In this document: positions 32,623 to 44,399 of the stretch, piece by piece
Layout: each line of letters starts with the position of its first letter
How positions within the stretch are numbered: position 1 is the stretch's first letter
Assembly (NCBI GenBank): GCA_948144175.1
Contig: CANXME010001988.1
Span: forward strand, 1-64,000
DNA length: 64,000 nucleotides
Direction of reading: 5' to 3'
From: Closterium sp. NIES-65
Lineage: Eukaryota; Streptophyta; Zygnematophyceae; Desmidiales; Closteriaceae
Program-made: the position numbers and the translations under genes
Notes under the pieces: generated by a model
Databases searched by the model: none
What the model was told of the DNA's origin: nothing
Seen by the model: the letters and a program-made list of their open reading frames with translations, nothing else

Positions 32623-34585
32623 TCAAGAGGTGAGCAAGTGAGGCAAGACAGGCACAAGACCCAACTGCGTGCAGCAACGCTGATGATCACAAGGCGCAAG
32701 TGCCTTGGTGAAGACATCAGCAGTGTTGGCCTCAGAGGCCACGTACGCAAGTCGCAACTGTCCACGCTGCTGTAGCTCAAGAGCAAGAAAGTAGCGGAGA
32801 GCAATGTGCTTCGTTCTGTGCTCCAGTCGCTGCTCTCGACACAAGGCCAGCATGGCCTTGTTGTCTACGTACAGCACTGGAGGAGAACGAGGCGGCTCTC
32901 CGAGGTCAGTTAGCAGGTAGGTGAGCCAGCGAAGCTCCTGTGCAGCCATGGCCCCAGCGTAGATCTCAGCCTCACAACTGGAGCCGAGAACAGAAGACGA
33001 GCGGGTAGCCCGCCACGAAACAGAGCCGGAACCAAGGCTGAAGGTGTAACCCTGTGACGACCGCTGCGTAGCCTGGTCGTCAGCCCAAGAAGCGTCTGCG
33101 TGCCCAGTAAGGACCACTGGACTCTGCCCTCCAAGCACAAGCCCCATGCCCGACGTACTGCACAAGTAGCGCAACACCCTCTTCGCTGCAGCCATGTGCT
33201 CCGGTCTGTGTCTCCTAGGAGCAACATAGCGTGCGAGAATGCTAGGAGGGTATGCAAGGTCAGGTCGAGTGCAGGTCATCAGGTACATGAGGCAGCCAAC
33301 AAGCTCTGGGTACGGGCCACTCGACTCTACGGACTCATCCGAAGGCAGAGCTGAGAGCGAGTGGCGAGTAGGCAGAGGAGTGGCCTGAGGCGAGGAGTAC
33401 GTGAAGCCGAAGCCCTGAAGGACCTGCTGCACCATGTGTGACTGAGTCAGGGTAATGGTGCGCTGTGCTCTGTCCCGGGTGATCTGCAAGCCAAGATAGC
33501 TGCGCAGTTCACCCAGGTCTGTGCACGTGTGTCTCTTCTGCAGCTCGGACTTCACGTGGGCAAGTCCAACAGTGTCAGCTATGGCAAAGACCAAGTCGTC
33601 GACGTACACGAGGATGTAGAACGGCGGCAAAGAAGTGTCGGTGCGCAAAAACAGCGACGGGTCGGCAGTAGAGGGAGCAAACCCAAGAGCCGCAAGTGTA
33701 GTCCTCAGTGTGTCGTGCCACTCACGGGGCGCCTGGCGGAGACCGTAGACTGGCCGCCGGAGGCTCCACTGGGTGCCAGGAGGAAAAGTCCCAGTGAAGC
33801 CAGGTGGGCGGCGCAGCCAGATCTCGTGCAGACTGCCCTTCAAGAGAGTGAAGCTCGTAGTCGCGCTGAGCGGCTATGTGCAGCAGCACCCGAAGAGTGG
33901 TCATCTTCGGTGTGGGAGAGAAGGTCTGAAAGTAGTCAACTCCCTGCCGATGACTGAAACCACGAGCCACGTACCGTGCCTTGAAGACAGGCGGGGAACC
34001 CGGCGGCCGCTTCACCCTGAAAATCCACATGCCACTGACGATGTTCACCCCAGGCGGGGGAACCTCGTCAACGTAGGTGCCTGTGGACTTCCAGGAAGCC
34101 ATCTCTGCGTCCATAGCTGCCTGCCACTGAGAGGAGTAGGGAACCTCTATCGCCTCCACGTAAGAGCGCGGAGTCGGGATGTCAAGTGCATCCGGGTCTC
34201 CCTCAGGGGTAAGCAGTACGGACACGAGATGAGGTGAAGCAGCAGCCAGACACTGGAACTCCTCCTGCCTGTCCTCAAAGACGTCCGTGCATAGGGCACA
34301 CTCACCCCCGACGGACGGAGGACAGACAGAATCAGACTCACCGACAAGACTAGCAGCGTAGTCTAGACGACAGCGAGCAGCAAAGTCGACGAGCTCAGCA
34401 ACTAGGGAAGACGCAGCAGTGGACTTAAAGGAAGGGTCAGCGATGACAGTAGCAAGGAGACGCGTGACAGTAGGACTAGCAGCACGAAGAGAGTCCGACT
34501 CCGGGTCGGGAAGGTCTGGAAGAGAAGACTCAGGAGGAGAAGGCAAAGGGGCACGCAAAGGAGCAGTGGATGGACGTAGAGACAT
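32623..34585 (-). pseudogene. RT and RNase H remnant of copia copy 3
   Basis: Two overlapping frames: 33722-34585 (ECALCTDVFEDRQEEFQCL to the start of RT) and 32623-33843 (EIWLRRPPGFTG, YVDDLVFA, GHADASWADD, CEAEIYAGAMA, ending LVPVLPHLL). The segment encoding DFSTAFLQ is deleted where they meet, so RT lacks the start of its palm. Confidence 0.87.
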
Positions 34586-34831
34586 CCGGTGCGTGCCAGG
34601 GACAGGAGGAGGACGCTGACGCGAACCGCGACCACTAGTGCGAGCAGTAAGGACAGGCGACGCAGGGCGAGATGCAGGCTCGCGACGCTCAGCGAGACCT
34701 CTAGTAGGACCAGTGTAGGGAGACGGAGCAGGCAGTGGGGAGGCCGGCTGTAACTGTAACTGCGACGGGACATGCTGTGGACACTCTAAGGGAGGAGGAG
34801 GATGAGTAGAAGACGGGAGACCAAGAACCTG

Positions 34832-37539
34832 CTAAAGGAGCGGAGCGAAGTAAGGCCGAGGCCGCGCGGCGACTCCAGACACAGCAGGGACAGCACAAGT
34901 AACCCCAGCGGCAGCACCAGCACCAGCAGCACCTCCAGCTCCAGGACCTCCAGCAGCACCAGTAGCACCCCCAGCAGGACCGCCTCCAGGACCGACAGCA
35001 GTAGCCTCCGCGCCAACACCCGCAGCAGCTTCAACTCCAGAAGTACCCGCAGGCCCAGCAGCTCCAGTACTCCCAGTACGAGCACCTCCGGGACCCGCGA
35101 CACCAGCTCCCTCAGCAGCTCCAGAACCTCCAGCACCCGCAGCACCTCCAGCTCCAGCAGCTCGCCTCCAGCGCCGGGCAAACCACTCACGTAGCTCGTG
35201 TGGAGAGAGTGGCTCCCAGCGAGATGAAGCACCCAGAGAACCGCCAAGCACAGCACCAGCAGACCCAGCGTCTTCAGGCTCCGCACCCCCAGGCTCTCTT
35301 CCAAGCGTAGCACCCCCAAGCTCAGCACCCCCAGGCTCAACACCCCCAGGCGTAGCACCCCCAGGCTCAGCACCCCGAGACTCATCACCCCCAGGCTCAG
35401 CACCCCCAATCGTAGTACCCTCAGGCTCAGTACCCCCAGGCGTAGCACCCACACGCTCAGCACCCCCAGAGTCAGCACCCCCAGGCTCAGCACCTTCAGC
35501 AGCACCAGAGTCACCAGCGACCACTACAGGCTCAACAGCGTCTACCTGGGACACACCTGAAGGGGCAGGACCCTGAGGGGGGGGGGGTCTACCGGGGGGG
35601 GACCTGGCACAAGGAAGAGCGGTGGCGGGGGTAGGCACGGAGTGCGGTAGGGGAAGAGACAGTAGTAGGGGACCGACTTGTCGAACATGACGTCCTAGGA
35701 GGACAGAACACGGCGAGAGGTGGGGTGGTAGAACTGCCAACCTGGCGCGTCAGGGGGGAAACCCAGGAAGACGCAGGGAGTAGCACGAGGGGATAGCTTG
35801 TCCGCAGACAAGTCGCGGACAAACGCCTGAGATCCCCAGATACGGAATGCAGACGCATCACCAACCTTCCCCGTCCACAGCAAAGCTGGGGAGGTCTTCG
35901 GCATGGAGACCCTGTGCTGAAGGTTGATCTGATGCGCCGCGTACCGGACTGCAAACGGCCACAGAAAATGGGGGGCAGCCGCATGCATCATGGACGTACG
36001 GGCGACGTCCATGACCATGCCAATGCAGCGCTCAGCAATCCCATTTTGCTGTGGAGAGTCCGGAAGCGTGAAGGTCTGGCGGATGCCTCGTGCACTACAG
36101 TAGGCTCGCAGAAGGCCAGAGGAGAACTCTCCGCCTCTGTCAGAGTGCACACGCAGAACAAGTAAGTCTGAGCCAAAGCTCCGCCTGAGCCGGAGACGAG
36201 CTGCGCGGATCCAGTCGATCAACACCTCAGTGACATCACCCTTGCTGCGCAAGGGGAAGACTGTGGTGTAACGCGAGTAGTCGTCAACCACCAGCAGGAA
36301 GTAGCGCTCGTGACCCTGTCCACGGACGCGGGCCGGGCCCCACACGTCCATGTGAAGCGTCTGCAGCGGGGCCTCTGTTCGAGGAAACTGAGAGGAGTGA
36401 GGGGCAGCCCGCTGCCGCCCCTCTACACAGGGGACGCAGGTAGGGCCAGGCCCCGGAGGAAGGGGAGGGAGGTACCGGGGAAGACCAGAGACAAGGACAC
36501 TGGAAGCCATGCTTCGGAGACGAAGCAGGGAGGGGTGACCAAGGCGGTGGTGCCAGAGGAGAGTCTCGCGAGACAGGAGACGACACGAACAGGGGGCAGA
36601 CTCAAGACCAGACCTGGACGCTGCAGCAAACACCTGACCCGACGCAGCTACCTGACCAGACGCAGTGGTCAGTGTGTACAGGCTCGACCCCGGACGACGT
36701 GTAAACGTGGCCAGGTGTCGGCCTGTCCTAGCGTCCGTGCAGTGGGTCACCCGCTGACTCGCAGGAGTGAACTGGTGAACCCCCCCATCCTGTAGGTCAG
36801 CACCACTCACCAGGTTCGTAGAGAACGAGGGGAGGTAAAGACCAGACAGGGTGCCAGAGGGGGCCGCCGGACACGGGAGGACAGTGGAGAAGTGAGCAAG
36901 GACAGGACCTCCAGAGGGGTCTGCCGGGGAGACTACAACTGGCCGACCAAGCGGCGTGAGTGTGGTGCGGTCTCGAAAGAAGGAGCGAGAAGCCCCCGAG
37001 TCTAGTCTGAAGGTGTGGGAGGCCGAAGCCGACGCTGTACCTGAGAGCGCAGACTCACCAGTACCAGAGGAAGCAGACGCACTAGCACCTAGAGCAGCAG
37101 CCTCGCTAGCACCAAGAGCAGCAGCCTCACCAGCACCTAGAGCAGCAATCGTAATGCCCGGGTCAGGCGGGAAACACCGGTAACAGTCACCCTCCTCACT
37201 AATAGACACAGTGTACATAGCAGCAAGAATAGCATCAAAGTCAAGGTCAAAGATAGCTACCCCTGCCCTAGACAGCTCGCCCCAACGAGGGATCTTAGTG
37301 GCCTCAGGGAACTGGTGACGCCAAGCGTCCGTCAGGCGGCCAAAGCAGCGCTGGGTGGGGTGCGCACCCCCATACTGCTCACCCGCACGGTCGCCGGTGC
37401 GCAGGACATAGCTGCACGGACCAGTACCCCCACCCTGCTGGCACGCTGTGTACCACTCACCGAGCTGCTGAGGGGACAGGGTCTCCCGAGTGCGATGCTG
37501 CTGCTGGCGCTGACCACCACCGGAGCCACTCCTCAGCAA
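34832..37539 (-). pseudogene. Gag end, protease, integrase and linker of copia copy 3
   Basis: The 614-residue frame 35695-37539 holds the knuckle-like segment, protease LDSGASRSFF RDRTT (intact here), the integrase zinc site HHRLGHPSLLRL and catalytic VVDDYSRYTT, VHSDRGGEFSSG and SPQQNGIAE. It ends at a TAG (35695-35697) where intact copies have CAG in SQDVTFD. The linker continues in 34832-35740, and another CAG to TAG lies at 34832-34834. Confidence 0.87.
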
Positions 37540-37630
37540 AGAGCCACGACCTCCTCCTCCTCCTCCTCCGCCACCGCCTCCTCCACCTCCGCCACCTCAA
37601 CTCCAACTGCCACCGCCGCCAACACCTCCA

Positions 37631-39194
37631 TGTGAAAGTTTAGAAGGAAGAAGAGAGGAGAGAGAGGGGGCTGCACTAGCAAGAATGGGGATACAAATAG
37701 GAAACCCTAGAAGGGTTGTACTCGCTATAGAGCACCCCACTACAGGCTAGAGCATAAGATAACATTCTGACACACCCCCATAGCCAAAGTGGGGTGTAAT
37801 CAGCAGAGCAAGCAAAGCAATACAAGCTCAGGGTGGATCACAATGTCACCACACATTCTGAGCACAAGTTCAAGAAGCAATAGTTTAAAGTTAACAATTA
37901 TGAGCAAAGCTAGTGGTAGTCACAACGGGCAAGTGAGGAGGAGGAGAGAGAGTGAGAGGAGAGGAGATAGGAGGCGACGGATGAAGCTGCAGACACACGG
38001 GCAACAGGAGGCACACTGGCACAGCGGCTACCGGAACAACGCTCCCGAATACTGGAATAACTGGCCCCGCGGCTAAAGTAGCGGCAGACGAGCAACGGAC
38101 CCACGGGCAGCTGGCACAGCTGGCTACGATTGGGCTACCGGACGAAGTCCCCGGAATGCAGGTGCTGCTTGCGATACAACGGCAACCTCCATTCAGCTTC
38201 CCAAACTATCCCACTCCCCCCTGGCACACACCCGCTGCTACCCGCTAGCTCCACTCCCACTCACCCCCCTAAAACCCTAAACCCCAGTCTCCCACTCATC
38301 CACCCCCCTCAGCGACAGCTGCAGCAGTGGGAGACAAAGGAGGAGGAGGAGAAGGGCTCGGCGCGCACAACGGACACCCCCACAACCTCCACCCCCACAC
38401 TCCTCACCCCCAAACCCTAAAACGGGTGGGATAGGGGCAGGAGCGCGGGGGACGGAGAGGGGGGGGGAAGGCGCGCGCCTCTAGGGCGCCAGAACGGACT
38501 GGTGGGGCGAGGGAAGGGGCGTGGCGCGCGCTGCTCCCCGGGGCGCCGCGACAAACGGGCGGGGGGGACGCGCGCGCGGCTCCTCAGGGCGCCGCGACGG
38601 CCTGGCGGGGCGCGCGCGGCCTCCCGAGGGCACCGCGACAAGCTGACGGGGCGCGCGCGGCCTCCATAGGATGTCGCGACGACCACGCAGGGCGCCCGCT
38701 GGCTCCCCAGTGCGTCGCGAGCGACGGGCGGGGCGCTCGCGGGCTCCCGAGGGCGTCGCGACGGACAGACGGGGGGCTCGCAAGCTCCCCAGCGCGCCGC
38801 GACGGGCAGGGTGGGGGGCCGCACGTGCTTCCCAGGGCTCCGCGACGGACGGGCGGGGCGCGCGCTGGCTCCCCCACAGCAGTAAACCGCCGCGCGCCTC
38901 GGGGCGCACGGCGGGCAGAAAACCGCCGCGCGCCCCGAGCGCGCGGCGGGATGAAAAAAAAGAGGCCGCGCACCACGGGGCGCGCGACACAGCGTAGGGC
39001 AACGGAAGCAGTAGGAGGGCCCACAGGCCAGGAGCGTTTCGCTCTTATTCCATGTGGAAGTTTAGAAGGAAGAAGAGAGGAGAGAGAGGGGGCTGCACTA
39101 GCAAGAATGGGGATACAAATAGGAAACCCTAGAAGGGTTGTACTCGCTATAGAGCACCCCACTACATGCTAAAGCATAAGATAACATTCTGACA
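37631..39194 (-). mobile_element. Non-autonomous LTR element, 142-bp LTRs
   Basis: LTRs at 37631-37772 and 39053-39194 (142 bp, TGTGRAAG...TTCTGACA, three differences) with target duplication CTCCA (37626-37630 and 39195-39199). The minus-strand primer site is TGGAATAAGAGC. The 1,280-bp interior is GC-rich without pol and resembles the interior of 22573-31717 at its 3' side (CACCCCCATAGCC, AAGTGGGGTGTAATCAGC). It is a separate subfamily from that element. Confidence 0.92.
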
Positions 39195-40072
39195 CTCCAC
39201 CCCCGCCACCACTCCCACCACCACCCCCACCCCCTCCACTGCCTCCACTGCCGCCTCCACCGCCCCCGCTAGCTCCTCCAGCGCCCCTGCCCCCCTTGCC
39301 CTTGCCAGAGCGACGCTTCCCACTAGGGGTAGACGCCGCACCGACCGACTCCAGACCAAGGAGGTCGGCCGCAGCAGCAGAGGCAACAGAGGGCAAAAGA
39401 GGGGAGGGGGAACACCCCTCAAAGATGGGGGTGCGCGGGTCACCACGAGCGGCCCCTACAGCGACTATGCTCTTCTCCGCTGCTAGGAGGGCCTTCTCGA
39501 GGAGGTCAACAGTGAGAGTGGTGGGACAGACTGAGAGGAAGTGGTCCCTGACTACGCGAAGGGAGTCAGGGAGGCGAGTGACTATGTAGTAGAGAGTGAT
39601 GTACATGGGGGGGGGTTCTTGGCGCACAACTCAGCAGGAAGCGCAGCGCGGTAGCGAGAGTCACTAGTGCGGAGGTGCGTAATGAGGTCAGCGACTGTGG
39701 GAAAGGCAGCAAGGTCAGGGAAGAGGTACAGTAGCATGAGGCGGCTCAGTGCAGCAGTGGCAGGGGAGGAGTAGCGTGCAACTACAGCGTCGTACAAGGT
39801 CTGAGCACTCTTGTACTGGCTAAAGTGCGCACGCTCAGAGGTAGGCAGGTGGCGACGCACAGCAAGACGTGTAGCAGCATCGCGTGTGGCCCACTGTTAG
39901 CGCACAGTGGCGTCAGCACCAGCAGCAGGGGCAGGAGAGGCACCAGAGGTGAGGTCAAAGAGAGAGAGTCCGTCTGCCCTATCGCACTGTAAGAAAAGCT
40001 GCAGGTCATCTATCCAGACGTCAAAGTCAATGGCCCTGCCCTCAGCGTCAAAAGCGAGGACACTAGGGGTAG
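39195..40072 (-). pseudogene. Gag N-terminal half of copia copy 3
   Basis: Reading from 40072: MATPSVLAFDAEGRAIDFDV, then a TAA at about 39900 where other copies read RSQWATRD. The frame resumes (MRRHLPTSERAHFSQYKSAQ), shifts near 39620, and continues to the Gly-rich tract where the inserted element begins. Confidence 0.85.
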
Positions 40073-40139
40073 CCATGACAGAAGTAGACTAGCAGCGCAA
40101 ACAGTAGGGTAAGGGCAGTGCGGAGAGAGAGGCGCTGCT

Positions 40140-40869
40140 CTTACCGGAGAGGGCGGCTCGAGCGACTCGACGGTGCGGGCGGCTCGGCTGCTGGGCGGCT
40201 CGGCTGCTGGGCGGCTCGGTTGCTGGGCGGCTCGGCTGCTGGGCGGCTCGCCTGCTGGGCGGCTCGCCTGCTGGTCGGCTCGGTTGCTGGGCGGCTCGGC
40301 TGCTGGGCGGCTCGGCTGCTGGGCGGCTCGGCTGCTGGGCGGCTGGGCTGCTGGGCGGCTCGGCTGCAGGGTGGTGCGGCGGTCGGCTGCTCGGCTGGGT
40401 ATGGTGGCTGGGGCAGCTCGGGTGGCGGGCGGCACTACAGCAGGCAACGTGGCCGCAGGTAAGGGCGGCGGGGCCGCAGGTAAGGTGGCGGGGCCACAGC
40501 GAAGGGCGGCGGGGCCGCAGGTAAGATGGCGGGGCTGCAGGTAAGGGCGGCGGGGCCGCAGCAGCAGACGACGGGGCCGCAGGTAAGGGCGGCGGGGCCG
40601 CAGGTAAGAAGGGCGGGGCCGCAGGTAAGGTGGCGGGGCCGCAGCAGCAGGCGACGGGGCCGCAGGTAAGGGCGGCGGGGCCGCAGGTAAGGGCGGCAGG
40701 GCCGCATCGAAGGGCGGCGGGGCCGCAGGTAAGGTGGCGGGGCCCCAGCGAAGGGCGGCAGGGCCGCAAGTAAGGGCGGCGGGGCCGTAGGTAAGGTGGC
40801 GGGGCCGCAGCGAAGGGCGGCGGGGCCGCAGGTAAGGGCGGCGGGGCCGCAGGTAAGGTGGCGACATCG
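40140..40869 (-). repeat. GC-rich arrays in the copy 3 leader
   Basis: About 40160-40370 is built from GGCGGCTCGGCTGCTG units (15 bp), and about 40450-40869 from GGGGCCGCAGGTAAGGGCGG units (about 20-42 bp). Each second-array unit contains GGTAAG, a consensus-like splice donor. Confidence 0.78.
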
Positions 40870-41807
40870 CAACACATTTTGTAGGTAAGTGGTAACATCG
40901 TGCGTTACCTTAACGAGCACCTCGAGGTTTGTCGTGTGTATGTTACTTCAAGGCGACTTGAAATTTAGTTAGAGGTAACAAAAGTGGCCCCAAATTTTTG
41001 AGACATAGCTCACAGCATGCAATGCACTGCTGCTGACTGCTGCCGCCACCACATGCCAGACTCTCCTAGTAGGCTAGTAACTTTCTCCCCCACCCCTCCG
41101 ATTTGACGTTTCGAGCGTCTTGAACAAAAATCAATTGTGATTGACGATAATTTTGCAAACCTCGAAACGCTGGTTTGTTGGGCAGGAAAGAAAAACACCA
41201 GGGTAGGGTTGTGTGGGATAGTGATATCGGAACACAGAGTTGCGATTTCCAATTTGCGTGGAGGTTGGCAGTCAATATGTATTTTTTTGTTTAAATAAAC
41301 ATTGATTCATTTCTTGATTTTTTTTTCCATATTCATACATTCAGCTTTATGCATTTTCACGCTTGACGCTTGGCGCTTTGAGCATCAGCTCTACCCCTGC
41401 ACGCAGCAGCACGTAAAGCGGCGAAACTTGTTGGCAGTAGCAACACTAGGATTACTTGCCCCATGCGTGACCCCTGCATGTGTCCCCCATGTGCAACCCC
41501 ATGCGCCCCCCCATGCGCCCCCCCATGTGCCCCCCCATGCCCGGCTTCCCTAATGCATTCCCGTGGCGTGCATCAGGAGGGGGCTGGCCAGTGTGGTGTG
41601 GTGGGGGGGAAGGTACAAAAGGACACAAACCACTGTTGCAGGGGCTGTTGCGGGGGACATGCATTTCCATGGGCTGCGCTGCGGCTGCACACCTGCTTGC
41701 TGCATGCATCCCCTGTGCCACCATGGCCCTGTGCCACCATTGCCCTGTGTGTTACAGGTTGGGATTTTCAATGCACGCAGGCATGGGAATACCCGAACAG
41801 TTGGAAT
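40870..41807. other. Intergenic sequence with a CATGCGCCCCCC repeat
   Basis: AT-rich non-coding sequence up to about 41450, then a short C-rich tandem repeat (CCCCCCATGCG units, about 41480-41550) and GC-rich sequence up to the TRIM. ORFs here look spurious. Confidence 0.45.
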
Positions 41808-42022
41808 TGTCAGTAGATCTGCACTGTGGATGCCCGATTGATCCTGGAGAGGGCTACAGGCGCGTTCGCCTGGGGGGTTATGGGCGCACTGACCCGCTAC
41901 TGAAACAAGCCCTTTTATCCCAATGGTCTAGTGGTTGGGATTCTGACATGGTATCAGAGCGGTCTCGGGTTCGAATCCCGGTGTATGCACATGTAGGCCG
42001 GTGCCGTTGTGCTTAGTCCTGG
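41808..42022 (+). mobile_element. TRIM, truncated copy (one terminal repeat plus interior)
   Basis: One 141-bp terminal repeat (41808-41948), primer site TGGTATCAGAGC (41949-41960), intact A box TGGTCTAGTGG (41924-41934) and B box GGTTCGAATCC (41968-41978), 33 bases apart. The interior stops after GTCCTGG at about 42022. The polypurine tract and the second repeat are missing. Confidence 0.88.
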
Positions 42023-42308
42023 CATAAATATTACTTTTGAGGATTTTGTTCTATGATCCTAGCATCATTTCTTTATTCTTGGAATCATTCTTCCTATCAT
42101 CTCTCCTATTTACTCTCTCATCTACATCTCTGAATCGCGACATCAATCTCCTAGCTCTCTCCTTCCGCCGCGACGACCCTTACTCTCTTTCTTAGCTACG
42201 GCGCCACTCCTCACTCGCAAGGCCGGCCAGGCCAGCCGCGCCGTGCGTCGCTGCGCCATAGCTCCTGTTTCACTGTGCCACTATCGTCCCATCTATCAAC
42301 CCTCTCCT
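42023..42308. other. CT-rich sequence left of copia B
   Basis: Pyrimidine-rich sequence with no ORF, ending CTCCT before the LTR. It is either host sequence or the lost continuation of a gene. I see nothing specific in it. Confidence 0.35.
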
Positions 42309-43638
42309 TGCGGAGATAACTGCTACAACGGGAGCTAGGCTACGAGCTAGGCACGTGTGATCGTGTGATCTCTGTGTTCCTTAGTCGTTTGCTTGTGTGT
42401 TCTCTACTTGCATATTCACGGGGAGATTTTGCAAGAGTTTCACTAGCAAAGATTGACAACAATGGTAGCGACAACATTGGCATCACAGACTACATCAGAG
42501 CTAGCTAGGCTGCTGGTCGACCTCCAGCGCAGCATGGTCGACCGCGCTCCAACGCAGCAGCGCTCGCACCGCTCCAGCGTTGCAGAGTAGCGGTTCGCCA
42601 ACGTTGCAAGTCCACGGTGTGCCAACGCTGCAGCAAGTCGGCTGCACAGCGTTGCACCCCCAGGACAACGGTGCACCTGCTTCGCAGATGCGTGCAGCTG
42701 GTTGGTGCGTCGCTCCTCATCACGTGCACAGCGCAGATGCCTTGCAGACTCCACGCCAGCAACCGCGCCCACCAGCCACGTCGACCTCGGGATACCACCC
42801 CCGAGGTCGGCCTTGCAGACTCCACCCCGGCGACATTCGCGCACGTCGCCCGGGTATCCTGGTCGACCGGGCAACTACGCCCGATCAACCAGCACAGTCC
42901 GTAGCCGGCCACCAATGCCCGGCGTCCCCAGTCCGGCGTCCAGGCGCCCAGGATGCCGTCTGAATCCCCAGGTCGGCGTCCAGATGCCCAGGACGCTGTG
43001 CAGACCTCCAGAGTAGCGTCCAACCTCCCAGGACGCTGATCAGACGCCCAGGTCGGCGTCCGGGCCCCCCAGGACGCCCAGGTTGGCGTCTGGGCCCCCA
43101 AGACGCCCAGGGCGGCGTCCCAGGTTTCTAGGACGCCGTGCAGACGCCTAGGTCGGCGTATGGCCTTCCAGGACGCCGTGCAGGCGCCCACGACGCCGAC
43201 CAGGCGCCCGGGTAGTCGTGCCGACGCCCAGGTCGGCATCCAACTTCCCAGGACGGCGTCCTCCTGCTCGGCGCCCTCCAGCCAGGCGCCCTTCAGCTCG
43301 GCGCCCTTGCAGTGGCCCCCGTGCCCACTGCTGCAGGTCGGCTGCAACCCCCGCACATCCAACCACGAGGTCGGCTCCGCCCAAGCGAGGACGGGGCCAG
43401 ACAACACTCCCGTTGACACTCCCCTGCCGCGTTCATGCTTGGGCCCCCAGCCCACATGGCAGTACTGCTCGGAGAAAAGCTCAGCGGCGTGCACACAACA
43501 CACAGCACGCTGGTCACCGCACCAGCCATGCAAGAGGGCATGGCACCTACTGCTGCACGTCATCGTCGCCGTCGCCCACATCGGCCAAGCACACCTGGCC
43601 TATTGCAACGAAGCACCGGTTGAAGGCCGGATAGTGCA
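42309..43638 (-). repeat. Enlarged 3' LTR of copia B
   Basis: Two blocks homologous to the 5' LTR flank about 980 bp (42546-43525) of GC-rich sequence made of CAGGACGCC / AGGTCGGCGTCC units. Either the left copy gained the array or the right one lost it. Confidence 0.65.
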
Positions 43639-43639
43639 G

Positions 43640-44175
43640 CGCCTTCGTTAGGAAGTCGGCCGGCTGCTCAGCGGTCGGGATGTACTGCAGCGAGAACTTC
43701 CCGCGCTTCATCATGTGCTGCAGCTAGGCCTGTCGCCGCTCCATGTGCTTGAGGTTGCCCATCAACCCCATGCCCTTGGCGAGTGTGATGGCCGACTTGT
43801 TGTCCACTCGCAGGACAGTCGGCTTCCCGGCGTCCAGCTGCCGGAATTCTGCAAGGAGGAAACGAAGTCGGCGTCCCTCCTTCCCGACTTCGGTGGTCGC
43901 CACGTACTCCGACTCGGTCGACGACAACGTCGCGCACTTGATGCGCTGGCTCGACCAGGAGACTGTGGCCCCTCCGTAGATGAACACGTAGCCGCCCGTG
44001 CTCGTCCTGTTCTGCTTGTCACCGGCGTCGTCGGCGTCCACATAGCCGACCAGCTCCAGCGACTCAGGTCCACCGCCGAACTCCAGGGTGGTGTCACGCG
44101 TGTTGGTAAGGTAGGCGAGGCAACGGTCGACCTCGCGCCAGTGCCGGTCGCTCCTCACCGTGAGGCCGCTCCCCA
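43640..44175 (-). pseudogene. Copia B RNase H and C-terminus
   Basis: Reads RHWREVDRCLAYLTNTRD, VGYVDADDAGDKQNRTST, CATLSSTESEYVATTEVG, VLRVDNKSAITLAKGMG, HMERRQA and, after a stop near 43724, MKRGKFSLQYIPTAEQPADF then TKALHYPAF running into the LTR. These are the D-E-D and terminal KxADxLTK-type motifs of copia RNase H. The upstream end is cut by the GCTTG target site of copia A. Confidence 0.85.
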
Positions 44176-44180
44176 GCTTG

Positions 44181-44316
44181 TGTCAGAACATATCTATAGC
44201 TTATACTGCTGTGTAGGCTGTAGTGGGGTATCCCATAGGGGGTACAACCCAGTTAGGGTTTCATATTTGTACTGCTTTCATTCATAGTTCATTCATTCCT
44301 GCTTACTCATTTCACA
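44181..44316 (+). repeat. 5' LTR of the intact copia A
   Basis: 136 bp, TGTCAGAACATATC...ATTTCACA. Promoter and polyadenylation signals should be here, but I see no clear TATA box. Confidence 0.95.
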
Positions 44317-44327
44317 TGGTATAGAGC
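44317..44327 (+). promoter_or_regulatory. Primer-binding site of the intact copia A
   Basis: TGGTATAGAGC directly after the LTR is a one-base-shorter variant of the TGGTATCAGAGC complement of initiator tRNA-Met found in the TRIMs. Confidence 0.75.
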
Positions 44328-44399
44328 GGGTTCCCTGTGGAACTCTGCCTAGGGCCCACCGAAGCGCGCCCCGAGGCGCGCTCAACTTTTTTTTCCGCT

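Larger units (their letters stand above)
32441..40869 (-). mobile_element. Copia family A, copy 3: both LTRs lost, interrupted
   Basis: Coding blocks run RNase H (left) to gag (right) on the minus strand, split at 37631-39194 by a younger LTR element whose CTCCA duplication lies in the Gly-rich tract of gag. The leader (40073-40869) has its own GC-rich arrays. Neither end has an LTR: the left end starts inside the 3' untranslated region beside a TRIM, and the right end stops near 40869 in a GTAAG-containing repeat. It has many stops and a 70-80-bp loss at RT near 33840. Confidence 0.87.

Noticed and set aside
42505-43651. ORFs in the GGCGTCC array
   Set aside because: Frames open only because of the repeat unit, with no domain and no splice support.
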